Notes: a model not told the origin generated them from the letters alone. 64,000 bases of DNA from Rhizobium esperanzae (GCF_002204185.1 NZ_MXPU01000003.1:62001-126000), one strand, 5' to 3'. Positions 7,391 through 17,112 are shown, numbered from the stretch's first letter. Program-made: numbers and translations.

Positions 7391-8199
7391 GAGCCTTGTC
7401 CTTGCGCGAGCGCGCGGCGCCTGACGGGAAGCAGGCTGAGAATGAAGAGGATCAGCGCCGCGACGACGATTGAGGGGCCGGACGGCGTGTCGTAGGTCAG
7501 CGAGCCGAACAGCCCGCCGACGACGGCGGCCGCTCCGATCAGCGAGGCGAGCACAGCCATGATTTCCGGCGTGACCGAGAAGCGCCGTGCGGCCGCCGCC
7601 GGAATGATCAGCAGCGAAGTGATCAGCATGATGCCGACGATCTTCATGGCAATGGCAATGACGACGGCCATCAGCAGCATGAAGAACAGCCGCGCCCGCT
7701 CGGGTCTCAGCCCCTCGGCCTCGGCAAGCTCGGCATTGACGGTGGCAGCCAAGAGCGGGCGCCACAGCCAGGCGATCGCCGCCAGCACGAACAGCCCGCC
7801 GCCCCAGATCAGCGCAATATCGGTGGTGGACACGGCCAGGATATCGCCGAACAGGAATGCGATGAGATCAATCCTGACCCAGCTCATGAAGGCGACCATG
7901 ACCAGGCCGATCGCGAGCGTCGCATGCGAGAGGATGCCGAGCAGCGCATCGGCCGACAGCGCCTGGCGCTTCTGCAGGAAGAGCAGCAGCACCGAGACGA
8001 GTGCGGCGACGGCGAAGACCGCCAGCGTCAGGTTGAGTTCGAACAGCAGCGACAATGCGACCCCGAGCAGCGCCGAATGGGCGATCGTATCGCCGAAATA
8101 GGCCATGCGCCGCCAGATGATGAAGCAGCCGAGCGGCCCGGTCGTCAGCGCCAGCCCGACGCCGGCAAGGATGGCGCGCACGAAGAAATCGTCAAGCAT
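7387..8199 (-). CDS. znuB: Zinc ABC transporter permease ZnuB
   Basis: 270 residues, polytopic (about 8-9 membrane segments), ABC-3 family. It opens MLDDFFVRAILAGVGLALTT and carries the family's GCFIIWRRMAYFGDTIAHSALLGVALS motif region. It forms the membrane channel for Zn2+ import with ZnuC and ZnuA. ATG 8199 is used because an upstream extension to 8349 only reads through the His-codon-rich 3' end of znuC in another frame. It overlaps znuC by 8 nt and zur by 4 nt, so translation of the three genes is coupled. Confidence 0.95.
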   Translation of the reverse strand: MLDDFFVRAILAGVGLALTTGPLGCFIIWRRMAYFGDTIAHSALLGVALSLLFELNLTLAVFAVAALVSVLLLFLQKRQALSADALLGILSHATLAIGLVMVAFMSWVRIDLIAFLFGDILAVSTTDIALIWGGGLFVLAAIAWLWRPLLAATVNAELAEAEGLRPERARLFFMLLMAVVIAIAMKIVGIMLITSLLIIPAAAARRFSVTPEIMAVLASLIGAAAVVGGLFGSLTYDTPSGPSIVVAALILFILSLLPVRRRALAQGQGS

Positions 8200-9142
8200 G
8201 GCGGCCCTCCCCGCTGCGGGAATGGGCGTGTTCATGAGCATGATCGTGCCCATGATGATCGTCATGAGCGTGCGCATGCGCATGCCCATGATCTTGGCCA
8301 TGTGCATGCTCATGGGAATCATGAGCGTGCTCATGCGGGTGATGTCCATCTTCGGGATGGCAATGATCCGTTACGGAGCCGTCCGCATGCAGCACGCGGC
8401 CATCCGGCAGGTGCGTATGATCGTGGTGATGGCTGTAGACGGCGAGCGTCTGGGCCGCCCGGCTGCCGAACAGGCGTACATACTCCGGGCTGCGGCTGAC
8501 GGCCTCGGGCGTGCCGCGGCAGCAGACATGGCCGTTGAGGCAGATCACCGTATCGGTCTCGGCCATGACGACATGGAGGTCGTGCGAGATGAGCAGGATG
8601 CCGCAGCCGCTGGCGTTGCGGATCGATTTGATCAGATCGTAAAGCGCGATCTCGCCGGAGAAATCCACTCCCTGCACCGGCTCGTCAAGCACCAGCAGGT
8701 CAGGCTTGCGGGCGATCGCCCGCGCCATCAGCGCCCGCTGGAACTCTCCGCCGGAAAGGTGCTGCACCTCGGCGCCGATCATATGGGCAATGCCGGCGGC
8801 TTCGAGCGCCGCCTGCATATCGCGATCCGGCAGCGGCCCGGTCAGCGTCATCAGCCGGCGCACCGTCAGCGGCAGCGTCCAGTCGATCGAAAGCTTCTGC
8901 GGGACATAGCCGACCTTGAGGCCGGAGAGGCGCTCGACCCTTCCCTCGTCGGGCTTCAGCACGCCGATCGCCGCCTTGGCGCTCGTCGATTTGCCCGAGC
9001 CGTTCGGACCGATCAGCGTGACGATCTCGCCGCGCGAAACGGAAAATTCGACGCCGCGCACCAGCCAGCGGCCGCCGCGCAGAACGCCGACGTCTTCGAG
9101 CGAAACCAGCCGTTCGCCCTTGGTATTTGCGGGAGAGAGCAT
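8192..9142 (-). CDS. znuC: Zinc ABC transporter ATPase ZnuC with long His-rich tail
   Basis: 316 residues. Walker A GPNGSGKST (near residue 45), signature LSGGEFQRALMARA, Walker B LLVLDEPVQGVD and the H-loop ISHDLH are all intact. The nucleotide-binding domain ends near residue 225; the last ~80 residues form a tail with more than 25 histidines (HHHDHTH, HEHAHDSHEHAHGQDHGHAH and so on) that probably binds zinc on the cytoplasmic face as a sensor or store. ATG 9142 is preferred to the TTG at 9145. It powers Zn2+ import and is first gene of znuC-znuB-zur, divergent from znuA across Zur-type sites. Confidence 0.95.
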   Translation of the reverse strand: MLSPANTKGERLVSLEDVGVLRGGRWLVRGVEFSVSRGEIVTLIGPNGSGKSTSAKAAIGVLKPDEGRVERLSGLKVGYVPQKLSIDWTLPLTVRRLMTLTGPLPDRDMQAALEAAGIAHMIGAEVQHLSGGEFQRALMARAIARKPDLLVLDEPVQGVDFSGEIALYDLIKSIRNASGCGILLISHDLHVVMAETDTVICLNGHVCCRGTPEAVSRSPEYVRLFGSRAAQTLAVYSHHHDHTHLPDGRVLHADGSVTDHCHPEDGHHPHEHAHDSHEHAHGQDHGHAHAHAHDDHHGHDHAHEHAHSRSGEGRHA

Positions 9143-9183
9143 CAAATTTTCCGAAAGCGCTGTTGCATCCTGCTATTGCACAC

Positions 9184-9220
9184 GTTATAGCATAACGCAA
9201 TTGATGTAATAACATAACGC
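9184..9220. promoter_or_regulatory. Two Zur-type operator sites in the znuC/znuA divergent promoter
   Basis: GTTATAGCATAACG (9184-9197) and ATGTAATAACATAACGC (9204-9220) both resemble the alphaproteobacterial Zur box, an AT-rich palindrome around GTTATAACATAAC. They lie between the starts of znuC (minus) and znuA (plus), where zinc-bound Zur would block both promoters. Spacing of about 20 bp places them on the same helix face. Confidence 0.75.
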
Positions 9221-9243
9221 TTACAATTCAAGCGGAGCATATG

Positions 9244-10308
9244 ATGAAACGCGCCTTGGGGCCCACCCTGCACAGCCTGGCCCTCAGAATTCCGGCTACC
9301 CTCGCCATCCCGGCCCTTGCGATACCCGCCTTGCTCTTTGCCGGCACGATGCAGGCAGCCGATGCGCCCGTCGTCGTCACCTCGATCAAGCCGATCCATT
9401 CGCTGGTTGCGGCAATTATGCAGGGCGTGGGCGAGCCGGAGCTGATCGTCGATGGCGCCTCTTCTCCGCACACCTACAGCATGAAGCCTTCGAACGCGCG
9501 GTCGCTACAGGAGGCCAAGGTCATCTTTTGGGTTGGCCCGAACCTGGAGGCTTTTCTCGAAAAGCCGCTCGAAGCTTTGGGCTCGAACGCCAGCGTCGTC
9601 GAACTCGACAATGCGCCAGGCCTGACCAAGCTGCCCTTCCGCGAAGGCGGCGCCTTCGAGCCACATGACGACGGGGACCATGAAAATGCCTCCGGAGATG
9701 ACCATGGTCACGATCATGCGGCTGAGCCCGGACATGACGATGGCCACGCGCATGATGAGGATCATGAAGAACATGAGCACGGCCATGGCGCCTTCGATAC
9801 GCATCTCTGGCTCGATCCCATGAATGCGAAGGCGATGGCCACTGTCATCACGACCACGCTGGTCGCCGCCGATCCCGCCAATGCGCTGACCTATCAGGCC
9901 AATGCTGAGGCGCTTGATGACAAGCTGACGGCGCTGGACAAGGAGATCGCTAACACCGTTGCGCCCATCAAGGACAAGCCCTTCGTCGTCTTCCACGACG
10001 CATACCAGTATTTCGAGCACCGCTACGGCATCCGCGTCGCCGGTTCGATCACTGTCAGCCCGGAAACCATTCCCGGCGCCGAGCGCGTCTCGGAAATCCA
10101 CCGCAAGGTCGGAGAACTCGGCGCAACCTGCGTCTTTGCCGAGCCGCAATTCGAGCCGCGCCTCGTCAAGGTCGTCATCCAGGGCACGAGCGCCAAATCA
10201 GGCGTGCTCGACCCGGAAGCGGCGACGCTCAAGGCCGGCCCCGATCTCTACTTCACCCTCATGCGCGGCATTGCCGATAGCCTGAAGGGCTGCCTTTCCA
10301 GCGCATGA
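9244..10308 (+). CDS. znuA: Zinc ABC transporter periplasmic binding protein ZnuA
   Basis: 354 residues of the cluster A-I (TroA/ZnuA) family. A signal region covers residues 1-40. Zinc-ligand histidines sit in the expected places: SSPHTYSMKPSNA (near residue 76), AFDTHLWLDP (near 187) and FHDAYQYFEHRYG. Between the first two is the metal-chaperone loop typical of ZnuA, here long and His/Asp-rich (about residues 141-182). It captures Zn2+ for ZnuBC. Two ATGs are adjacent; 9244 gives a 6-nt spacing from GGAG, 9241 only 3. Intrinsic terminator follows. Confidence 0.95.
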   Translation: MKRALGPTLHSLALRIPATLAIPALAIPALLFAGTMQAADAPVVVTSIKPIHSLVAAIMQGVGEPELIVDGASSPHTYSMKPSNARSLQEAKVIFWVGPNLEAFLEKPLEALGSNASVVELDNAPGLTKLPFREGGAFEPHDDGDHENASGDDHGHDHAAEPGHDDGHAHDEDHEEHEHGHGAFDTHLWLDPMNAKAMATVITTTLVAADPANALTYQANAEALDDKLTALDKEIANTVAPIKDKPFVVFHDAYQYFEHRYGIRVAGSITVSPETIPGAERVSEIHRKVGELGATCVFAEPQFEPRLVKVVIQGTSAKSGVLDPEAATLKAGPDLYFTLMRGIADSLKGCLSSA

Positions 10309-10336
10309 TCGTCATGCGACGCCCTGGAAAGAGCTG

Positions 10337-10374
10337 AGGCGGAAAGAGGCGGATGACCCCGTTCCGCCTTTTTT
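10337..10374 (+). terminator. Intrinsic terminator of znuA
   Basis: AGGCGGAA (10337-10344) pairs with TTCCGCCT (10362-10369), followed by TTTTT. It lies 29 nt after the znuA stop and separates it from the next gene, which has its own Zur-type promoter. Confidence 0.85.
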
Positions 10375-10386
10375 CGGCATCAATTA

Positions 10387-10404
10387 TGTAATGATATAAC
10401 ATTA
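10387..10404. promoter_or_regulatory. Zur-type operator upstream of the COG0523 GTPase
   Basis: TGTAATGATATAACATTA is a near-palindrome (arms TAATG/CATTA) matching the Zur box seen upstream of znuA and lying 18 nt before the ATG of the CobW-family gene. Overlap with the promoter suggests zinc-dependent repression, making this gene part of the Zur regulon. Confidence 0.8.
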
Positions 10405-10421
10405 ATATCAATGAGGTTCCC

Positions 10422-11623
<1,202 letters not shown>

Positions 11624-11627
<4 letters not shown>

Positions 11628-11800
11628 AGGCGACAGCGATCAAACGCTATCGCTGCGTCTGCGAGGAATGCGATCCATTGCCGCCGATCGAGGGGCTGCA
11701 TCCGTTGACGCATGACGTTGTCGATGAGACGCTGCGAAAAGCCAGGGGATTGCTCAGGGTCATCGCGGAGCAGATAGTGCCGTTGCGCCGGCGGGGATGA
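11624..11800 (+). CDS. Small Cys-containing protein coupled to the zinc GTPase
   Basis: 58 residues beginning [20 protein letters not shown]. Its ATG overlaps the GTPase TGA (ATGA), implying translational coupling. The Cys-x-Cys-x2-Cys cluster near residue 11 could bind zinc; the rest is helical and basic ([21 protein letters not shown]). No family is recognised and there is no independent ribosome binding site. The ORF ends just before an intergenic repeat, so chance is possible. Confidence 0.4.
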
Positions 11801-11832
11801 TGTGGGAGACATGGACAAAGGTCGGTGTGTTT

Positions 11833-12014
11833 GGCACCCCCCCTCTGCCCTGCCGGGCATCTCCCCCACAAGTGGGGAGATCGACTGGACGTAACTGCTT
11901 CCCCAAACAATTAACGTGGCGGTCGACGAAACCGTAGATAGGCAGGAAGGCCAAGCTTCTTGCCAATCTCCACCGTTGTGGGAGAGATGGCCGGCAGGCC
12001 AGAGGGGGGGTGCC
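11833..12014. repeat. Paired inverted intergenic element (RIME-like)
   Basis: A 49-bp arm at 11833-11881 (GGCACCCCCCCTCTG...CTCCCCCACAAGTGGGGAGAT) is repeated inverted at 11966-12014 with only about six mismatches; an 84-bp non-coding core separates them. Each arm also contains its own small palindrome (CTCCCC...GGGGAG). Such GC-rich mosaic elements are common in Rhizobium intergenic DNA. No ORF is carried, so it is not an insertion sequence but could be a non-autonomous element. Confidence 0.7.
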
Positions 12015-12108
12015 ACACGGCACGCCCTCTCCTCGCTCATTCTATTTGGGAGGCGGGGGCCACCAAACCCCATCCTCAAGACCGAAAAGGCGGCCGAAGC
12101 CGCGCCAA

Positions 12109-12435
12109 TCAGCGTCCGACGACAATACTGGAGATCACCCCGCTGGTAACGCCGATCAGCAGGAAATCGTTGTCGGCGCGGACCCAGCGATAGCCGCGGG
12201 GCGGGGGCGCCAGGCGGTAGCGGCGGTAGTCGTTGACGTCGCGAAAATGGCGACGTTCGCGGGCATTGACTCGATATCCCTTCTTCCAATGCGGCCGCAC
12301 GACGGTCTTCTTGACGATCACCTTCTTCTGGACGACGACAGGCGGGCGACGCAAATCATCCGCGCTGGCTTGGGAGGCGATGATCGGCGAGAGAAGGAAG
12401 GAAGCGGAAAGAAGGGCTGCGAAGAGCTTTTTCAT
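12109..12435 (-). CDS. RcnB family periplasmic protein
   Basis: 108 residues: signal peptide (MKKLFAALLSASFLLSPIIASQASA), a basic linker (VVVQKKVIVKKTVVRPHWKKG) and the RcnB core, YRVNARERRHFRDVNDYRRY followed by LAPPPRGYRWVR and LLIGVTSGVISSIV. E. coli RcnB is a periplasmic factor in Ni/Co homeostasis; rhizobial homologues are numerous and mostly unstudied, so a metal role is a family-level guess. A GGAAC stretch overlaps its ribosome binding site region; no clear promoter is seen. It stands alone beside a repeat element. Confidence 0.8.
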   Translation of the reverse strand: MKKLFAALLSASFLLSPIIASQASADDLRRPPVVVQKKVIVKKTVVRPHWKKGYRVNARERRHFRDVNDYRRYRLAPPPRGYRWVRADNDFLLIGVTSGVISSIVVGR

Positions 12436-12760
12436 GTGGGGTTCCTCATGTTGGGCACAGGAGCAAACTAGGCCCGAAAAGATGAACCGAAACTGAAACT
12501 TAAATTAAACTTCGGTAATGGAATCCGATGGCTGCGGGGTAAAACTAATATTTTAGTTTAATATTATATATCCCCGGTGAGCGGCCGTTGTCCCCGACAG
12601 GACGCAATCGACGCATAGTCCGGAAGATCGGATTCGATTTTCTGCGGAATTGGGCGCAGATTCAAATAACGGAGCGTTGCTCTGCGCCTTCGATCGAGCG
12701 CCTGGCGCCGTTGGACCCGCCGCACGGGATCGCTCGACTTAAGAGATGATGGAGGAAATC
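12436..12760. repeat. Intergenic region holding a short rhizobial repeat
   Basis: The spacer begins with an AT-rich stretch (AATATTTTAGTTTAATATTA, about 12548-12567), likely the RcnB-side promoter. At 12610-12643 lies ACGCATAGTCCGGAAGATCG-GATTCGATTTTC, a copy of a motif also present at 18825-18856 (ACGCATAATCCTGGAAATCG-GAATCGATCTTC). I see no gene or structured RNA. Confidence 0.5.
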
Positions 12761-13144
12761 ATGCCCGGCATCAGTGTGCGTTATATTGTTGACGACGTCG
12801 ACGCCGCATTGGAATTCTACACGCGGCATCTCGGCTTTTCGGTCGCGCTTCACCCGGCCCCGAGCTTCGCCATTCTGACAAGGGCCGGTTTTCGTCTGCT
12901 CGTCAGCGGCACGACCGGACCGGGCGGCGCCTCCCAGGCAATGCCCGACGGACGAAAGCCGGAGCCCGGCGGATGGAACCGCATCCAGATCGAAGTCGCC
13001 GACCTCGAAGCTGAAGTCACCAAGCTGCGCCAGGCGGGCGCACATTTTCGCAACGACATAGTCCAGGGCATCGGCGGCAAGCAGATCCTGCTGGAAGACC
13101 CGGCCGGAAACCCTGTCGAGCTCTTCGAAGCGCCGAAGCGATAA
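12761..13144 (+). CDS. VOC (glyoxalase/bleomycin-resistance) family protein
   Basis: 127 residues with two beta-alpha-beta-beta-beta modules: ISVRYIVDDVDAALEFYTRH, LGFSVALHP, LVSGTTGPGG, then IQIEVADLEAEVTKLRQAGA and KQILLEDPAGNPVELFEA. The C-terminal DPAGNPVELFE carries the usual glutamate ligand; the N-terminal metal His is not obvious. Members include glyoxalases, dioxygenases and drug-binding proteins; the function here is unknown. ATG 12761 has GGAGG 6 nt upstream; the ATG at 12746 lies before that site and is rejected. Confidence 0.85.
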   Translation: MPGISVRYIVDDVDAALEFYTRHLGFSVALHPAPSFAILTRAGFRLLVSGTTGPGGASQAMPDGRKPEPGGWNRIQIEVADLEAEVTKLRQAGAHFRNDIVQGIGGKQILLEDPAGNPVELFEAPKR

Positions 13145-13237
13145 GCGCCGCGGGATCGCAAGAATGGCGGCCGCGCCTTGCCAGCTCTGTGCGAGCGTGT
13201 AGTTTCGGACTCGCATCAATTCAGGGGTAAGCAAAAT

Positions 13238-14569
13238 ATGTCCGAATCCGCGGGCGGGCTCTTCGACTTTGTCGGGATACTAGCCGTGTTCTTTCTCGTC
13301 GCTGCCAATGGCTTCTTCGTCGCCGCCGAATTCGCACTGGTTTCGATGAGGCGCAGCCGTGTTGCCGAGCTTGTCGCGGCCGGTCGCATGAATGCCTCCG
13401 CTCTCCAGCGCGCCATCGACAATCTCGACGCCAATCTCGCCGCCACCCAGCTCGGCATCACCATCTCGTCGCTGGCTCTGGGCTGGGTTGGCGAGCCGGC
13501 ACTCGCCCATCTGATCGAACCGTTGCTCTCGTGGCTGCCTGAGCCATGGGTAACGACCGGCGCCCATACCGTCGCCATCGTCATCGCTTTCGTCATCATC
13601 ACGGCGCTGCATATCGTGCTCGGCGAGCTCGCGCCTAAAAGCCTGGCGCTGCAGCGCAGCGAGGCCACCTCGCTTGCGGTCGTGCGTCCCCTCGGCCTCT
13701 TCCTGCTATTGTTCAAGCCGGCGATCTTCACCTTGAACGGTATGGGCAACCTCGTGCTGCGGGCGGTCGGCCTTCGCGCCGGAACTGGAGAATCCTCGTT
13801 CCACTCGCCGCAGGAGTTGAAGTTGCTGGTCGCCGAGAGCCAGGAGGCCGGTCTTCTGAACCAGGTGCAGCAGCAGCTCGTCGAGCGGGTATTCAACATC
13901 GGCGACCGGCCGATCTCCGACATCATGACCCCGCGTCTCGACATCGAATGGTTCGATGCCGACGACAGCGAGGCGGAGATTCTGAAGACGATCCGAGAAT
14001 GCAGCCATGAGCAGTTGCTGGTCGCGCGCGGCTCGATCGACGAGCCGATCGGCATGGTGTTGAAGAAGGATCTTCTCGATCAGGTTCTCGACGGCGGCAA
14101 GGTCAGGCCGCTGGAGGTGATCAAGCAGCCCCTGGTGCTGCATGAGGGTAGCAAGGTCGTGCGCGTCATCGACAGCTTCAAGGCGTCGCCCGTGCGCCTC
14201 GCCATCGTCGTCGACGAATATGGTAGCCTCGAGGGTATTGTCACCCAGACCGACCTGCTCGAGGCCATCGCCGGCGATCTGCCGGGCGCCGACGAGGAGC
14301 CCGACATCGTCGTACGGGAAGACGGTTCGCTGCTGATCGACGCCATGATGCCGGCCTTCGACGCCTTCGAACGACTGGGCCTCAAGGATCGCCCCGACGC
14401 CGATTTCCATACGCTGGCGGGCTTCGCGCTGCATCAGCTCCAGCATATCCCGGAAGCCGGCGAAACCTTCCTTTTCGAAGACTGGCGCTTCGAGGTGCTC
14501 GACATGGATGGCATGCGCATCGACAAGATGCTCGCAACCCGCATTCCCGCCGAGGGAGCAGAGGCCTGA
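13238..14569 (+). CDS. Hemolysin-type CNNM/CBS-domain membrane protein
   Basis: 443 residues: a CNNM (DUF21) transmembrane domain (about residues 10-195, with NGFFVAAEFALVSMRRSR and LGITISSLALGWVGEP), a CBS pair (about 210-335; DIMTPRLDIEWFD, AIVVDEYGSLEGIVTQTDLL) and a C-terminal CorC/HlyC transporter-associated domain (about 350-435). Members act in Mg2+/Co2+ export or homeostasis. ATG 13238 is used; the extension to 13178 is not family-like. It converges with chrA with essentially no spacer (stop 14569 against stop 14570). Confidence 0.9.
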   Translation: MSESAGGLFDFVGILAVFFLVAANGFFVAAEFALVSMRRSRVAELVAAGRMNASALQRAIDNLDANLAATQLGITISSLALGWVGEPALAHLIEPLLSWLPEPWVTTGAHTVAIVIAFVIITALHIVLGELAPKSLALQRSEATSLAVVRPLGLFLLLFKPAIFTLNGMGNLVLRAVGLRAGTGESSFHSPQELKLLVAESQEAGLLNQVQQQLVERVFNIGDRPISDIMTPRLDIEWFDADDSEAEILKTIRECSHEQLLVARGSIDEPIGMVLKKDLLDQVLDGGKVRPLEVIKQPLVLHEGSKVVRVIDSFKASPVRLAIVVDEYGSLEGIVTQTDLLEAIAGDLPGADEEPDIVVREDGSLLIDAMMPAFDAFERLGLKDRPDADFHTLAGFALHQLQHIPEAGETFLFEDWRFEVLDMDGMRIDKMLATRIPAEGAEA

Positions 14570-15991
14570 TCAATTCATCGCCAGCGTCCAGAGCATGCCT
14601 GCGATCGCACACCCGAAGAGCGTCGCAATAACTGAGGTCTTGAAGCGGAAGAGCGCGATGGCGGCAGCGACGGAGAGCGCGATTGCCGCCGGTACGGCAG
14701 ATTGCAGCTCAGGAATATCGAGCCGCAGGTTTCCGAAACTGACCTGCGCGACTTCGGCAAACAGCGTGTGCAGCCCGAACCAAATGGCGAGGTTGAGTAT
14801 GACCCCGACCACCGCCGCCGTGATCGCCGACATTGCCCCGGCAAGCGCCACATTGCCGCGCAGCTTTTCGATGAAGGGCGCACCAAGGAAGATCCAGAGG
14901 AAACAGGGCACGAAGGTTACCCAGGTCGTCAGGATCGCGGCAAGGGTGGCGGCAAGCATCGGATCGAGCGAGCCGGGATTGCGAAAGGCGGCCATGAAGC
15001 CGACGAACTGGAGCACCATGATCAGCGGCCCCGGCGTGGTCTCGGCCATGCCGAGACCGTCCAGCATCTCGCCGGGTTTCAGCCAGCCGAAATGCTGCAC
15101 GGCCTGCTGCGCGACGTAGGCGAGCGCGGCATAGGCGCCACCGAAGGTGACGACCGCCATCTTGCTGAAGAAGAGGCCGATCTGGCTGAAGACGTCACCT
15201 GGTCCGAAGAACGCGTAAAGGACGGCGACCGGCACCAGCCAGAGCGCGAGCAGTATAGCCGATATGCGCAGTGACCAGGCGAGGTTGGCGCGCGCATGCG
15301 CCGGAATGCCCTCGCCCAGCGCCGATTCGGCATCCGACAGCACCGCGCCGCTTGCGGCCCTGTGGCCGCCGCCCGCCTTGAAGGCGTCGAGGCCGAGCCT
15401 GCCGCCGAAGAAGCCGATGATGCCCGCGGCCAGCACAATCAGCGGGAACGGCACGTGGAAGAAGAAGATGGCGACGAAGGCCGCGGCCGCGACGGCAAGC
15501 ATGACGCGGTTTCTCAGCGCCCGGCTGCCGATACGGATGACGGCCTGCACGACGACGGCCAGGACGGCCGCCTTCAGCCCGAAGAACAGGCCGGCCACGA
15601 TGCCGATGCTGCCATAGGCCGCGTAGATATAGCTAAGGCCGAGGATCGACAGGAAGCCCGGCAACACGAAGAGCACGCCGGCGACGAGACCGCCCAATGT
15701 GCGATGCATCAGCCAGCCGATATAGACGGCGAGCTGCTGCGCCTCGGGCCCAGGAAGCAGCATGCAATAATTCAGGGCATGCAGGAAGCGGTGCTCGCCG
15801 ACCCATCGCTTCTCGTCGACGATGATGCGGTGCATGACGGCGATCTGGCCGGCCGGGCCGCCGAAGCTCAAGGCAGCGACACGCAGCCACACCCGGAAGG
15901 CCTCCCCGAACGAAACGCCGTGGTGATGCGCCTCGCCCGCATCCTTCTTGCCCGCCTGTACGGCGGGCGCATTCTCCGTCATATCGACCAT
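14570..15991 (-). CDS. chrA: Chromate transporter ChrA (two-CHR-domain form)
   Basis: 473 residues, polytopic. Two CHR domains are visible: N-terminal FRVWLRVAALSFGGPAGQ with LLPGPEAQQLAVYIGW, and C-terminal FFSKMAVVTFGGAYAALAY with GMAETTPGPLIMVLQFVGF. Long-chain CHR proteins export chromate (or related oxyanions) using proton motive force. ATG 15991 follows GAGGG by 7 nt and starts right after the stop of the ChrB-domain gene, so the two are cotranscribed. The N-terminus carries a short HHH segment. Chromate as substrate is inferred from the family and the ChrB partner. Confidence 0.9.
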   Translation of the reverse strand: MVDMTENAPAVQAGKKDAGEAHHHGVSFGEAFRVWLRVAALSFGGPAGQIAVMHRIIVDEKRWVGEHRFLHALNYCMLLPGPEAQQLAVYIGWLMHRTLGGLVAGVLFVLPGFLSILGLSYIYAAYGSIGIVAGLFFGLKAAVLAVVVQAVIRIGSRALRNRVMLAVAAAAFVAIFFFHVPFPLIVLAAGIIGFFGGRLGLDAFKAGGGHRAASGAVLSDAESALGEGIPAHARANLAWSLRISAILLALWLVPVAVLYAFFGPGDVFSQIGLFFSKMAVVTFGGAYAALAYVAQQAVQHFGWLKPGEMLDGLGMAETTPGPLIMVLQFVGFMAAFRNPGSLDPMLAATLAAILTTWVTFVPCFLWIFLGAPFIEKLRGNVALAGAMSAITAAVVGVILNLAIWFGLHTLFAEVAQVSFGNLRLDIPELQSAVPAAIALSVAAAIALFRFKTSVIATLFGCAIAGMLWTLAMN

Positions 15992-15992
15992 C

Positions 15993-16808
15993 TCATGCCC
16001 TCTTTTTTGGCGCGGGCCAGTTGTGGGTCTCTTCGGTCGCATCGCGGCACCAGCGGAAGAAGGCATCGTAGAGAAGCATTCCGGCCTCGAGCTGCTCCAG
16101 ATCGTCGGAATACATTCTGGAGAGGCCGAGCGAGGCGGCAAGCAGACCGGACGCCTCGGGGGCGAGATCCAGCCTGGCTGTATCCGCCGCCCTGACGATC
16201 TGCGCCAGCCGCAACAGCGGTTCGGATGCCAACCCGAACTCCTCGACCATCACGTCGAAGGTGCAGAGCTCTCCGCGATGGCTCCAGAACACGTCCTCGA
16301 TATCGAAGGGCGCAGCCCCGAAGCGCTCGCCGACCGAGACAACCTCAGGGGCCGGCACGAACAGGAAGACGGCATTCGGATCGATGAAGCGCCGGATCAG
16401 CCAGGGACAAGCGATGCGGTCGATTTTCGGCCGCGCCCTGGTCACCCAGACGGTGCGCCCCTGCGCGTCATGGCGCGGCAGCTTCGCCTCGGGCACCGCT
16501 GGTCCGGCCGCGGCCCAGGCTTCGAAGCCGCCTGCGAGGCTTTCCGCCTCAATTCCCGCATGCCTGAGATAGGCGGCGACACCATGGCTGAGCTTGGCTC
16601 CCCTGTGGCAGACCACGACGACGGCATCGGCATCGATGCTATCGGCCCAGGACGCAACCTCGGCGTGATCGCGCCGGATCGAGCCCGGCACCAGGCGCGG
16701 ATCAAGCGCGAAATCCTCGTCCGTGCGGACGTCGATGACGCAGGGCGCCCCGGGAGTGCCGATGAGGCGGCTGAGCTTGTCGGGAGATATTTCCAGAAAT
16801 GACGGCAT
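15993..16808 (-). CDS. Rhodanese-ChrB fusion protein (chromate resistance)
   Basis: 271 residues. Residues 1-115 form a rhodanese-like domain with the active-site loop VVVCHRGAKLSHG (Cys present). Residues 118-265 match the ChrB C-terminal domain (RPKIDRIACPWLIRRFIDPN, PFDIEDVFWSHRGELCTFDV). ChrB proteins regulate or assist chromate efflux and detoxification; the sulfurtransferase fusion is a known architecture but uncommon. The gene precedes chrA on the same strand, stop to start nearly overlapping. The N-terminal DNA-binding domain of classical ChrB is absent, so an enzymatic role is more likely than a regulatory one. Confidence 0.85.
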   Translation of the reverse strand: MPSFLEISPDKLSRLIGTPGAPCVIDVRTDEDFALDPRLVPGSIRRDHAEVASWADSIDADAVVVVCHRGAKLSHGVAAYLRHAGIEAESLAGGFEAWAAAGPAVPEAKLPRHDAQGRTVWVTRARPKIDRIACPWLIRRFIDPNAVFLFVPAPEVVSVGERFGAAPFDIEDVFWSHRGELCTFDVMVEEFGLASEPLLRLAQIVRAADTARLDLAPEASGLLAASLGLSRMYSDDLEQLEAGMLLYDAFFRWCRDATEETHNWPAPKKRA

Positions 16809-17087
16809 GACGCGTCCCTCCGTTGATCGGTTTTACCGGACGCGATTCTTCGGCATGTCGCCTCGTGGGGTGATCGCAACCCCAGACCCAAAGCATTGGC
16901 AAAGACACCCCGTCCTGTCAAGGACGAGACTTACGCTGCGGTTATGTCCGTCTATACGGCGGCTGTGCCGTGCGTATGACAGCCAGCGATCTCCTCACGC
17001 TTCCCCCCCCCGCAATTGTTTCGCCTGCCGCTCAAGAAGCCACTCAGCCCAAAAACCCCGCCAATACAAATGCTTCGGCCCCAGAGT

Positions 17088-17112
17088 GGAACAAAAGTCC
17101 CACTCATCCATT
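17088..17112 (+). promoter_or_regulatory. Candidate EcfG (general stress) promoter, weak
   Basis: GGAAC (17088-17092), an 18-nt spacer and TT (17111-17112) match the -35/-10 spacing of EcfG/RpoE2 promoters, though the -10 reads CATT instead of CGTT. It lies 29 nt before the ATG of the small membrane protein gene, with the ribosome binding site between. Confidence 0.4.

Noticed and set aside
8192..8349. Extended N-terminus of ZnuB rich in Met
   Set aside because: It reads the His-codon-rich end of znuC in another frame; ATG 8199 gives the family-length protein.
12662..13234. Minus-strand frame of 190 residues
   Set aside because: Antisense to the VOC protein gene, which has a strong ribosome binding site and domain match.
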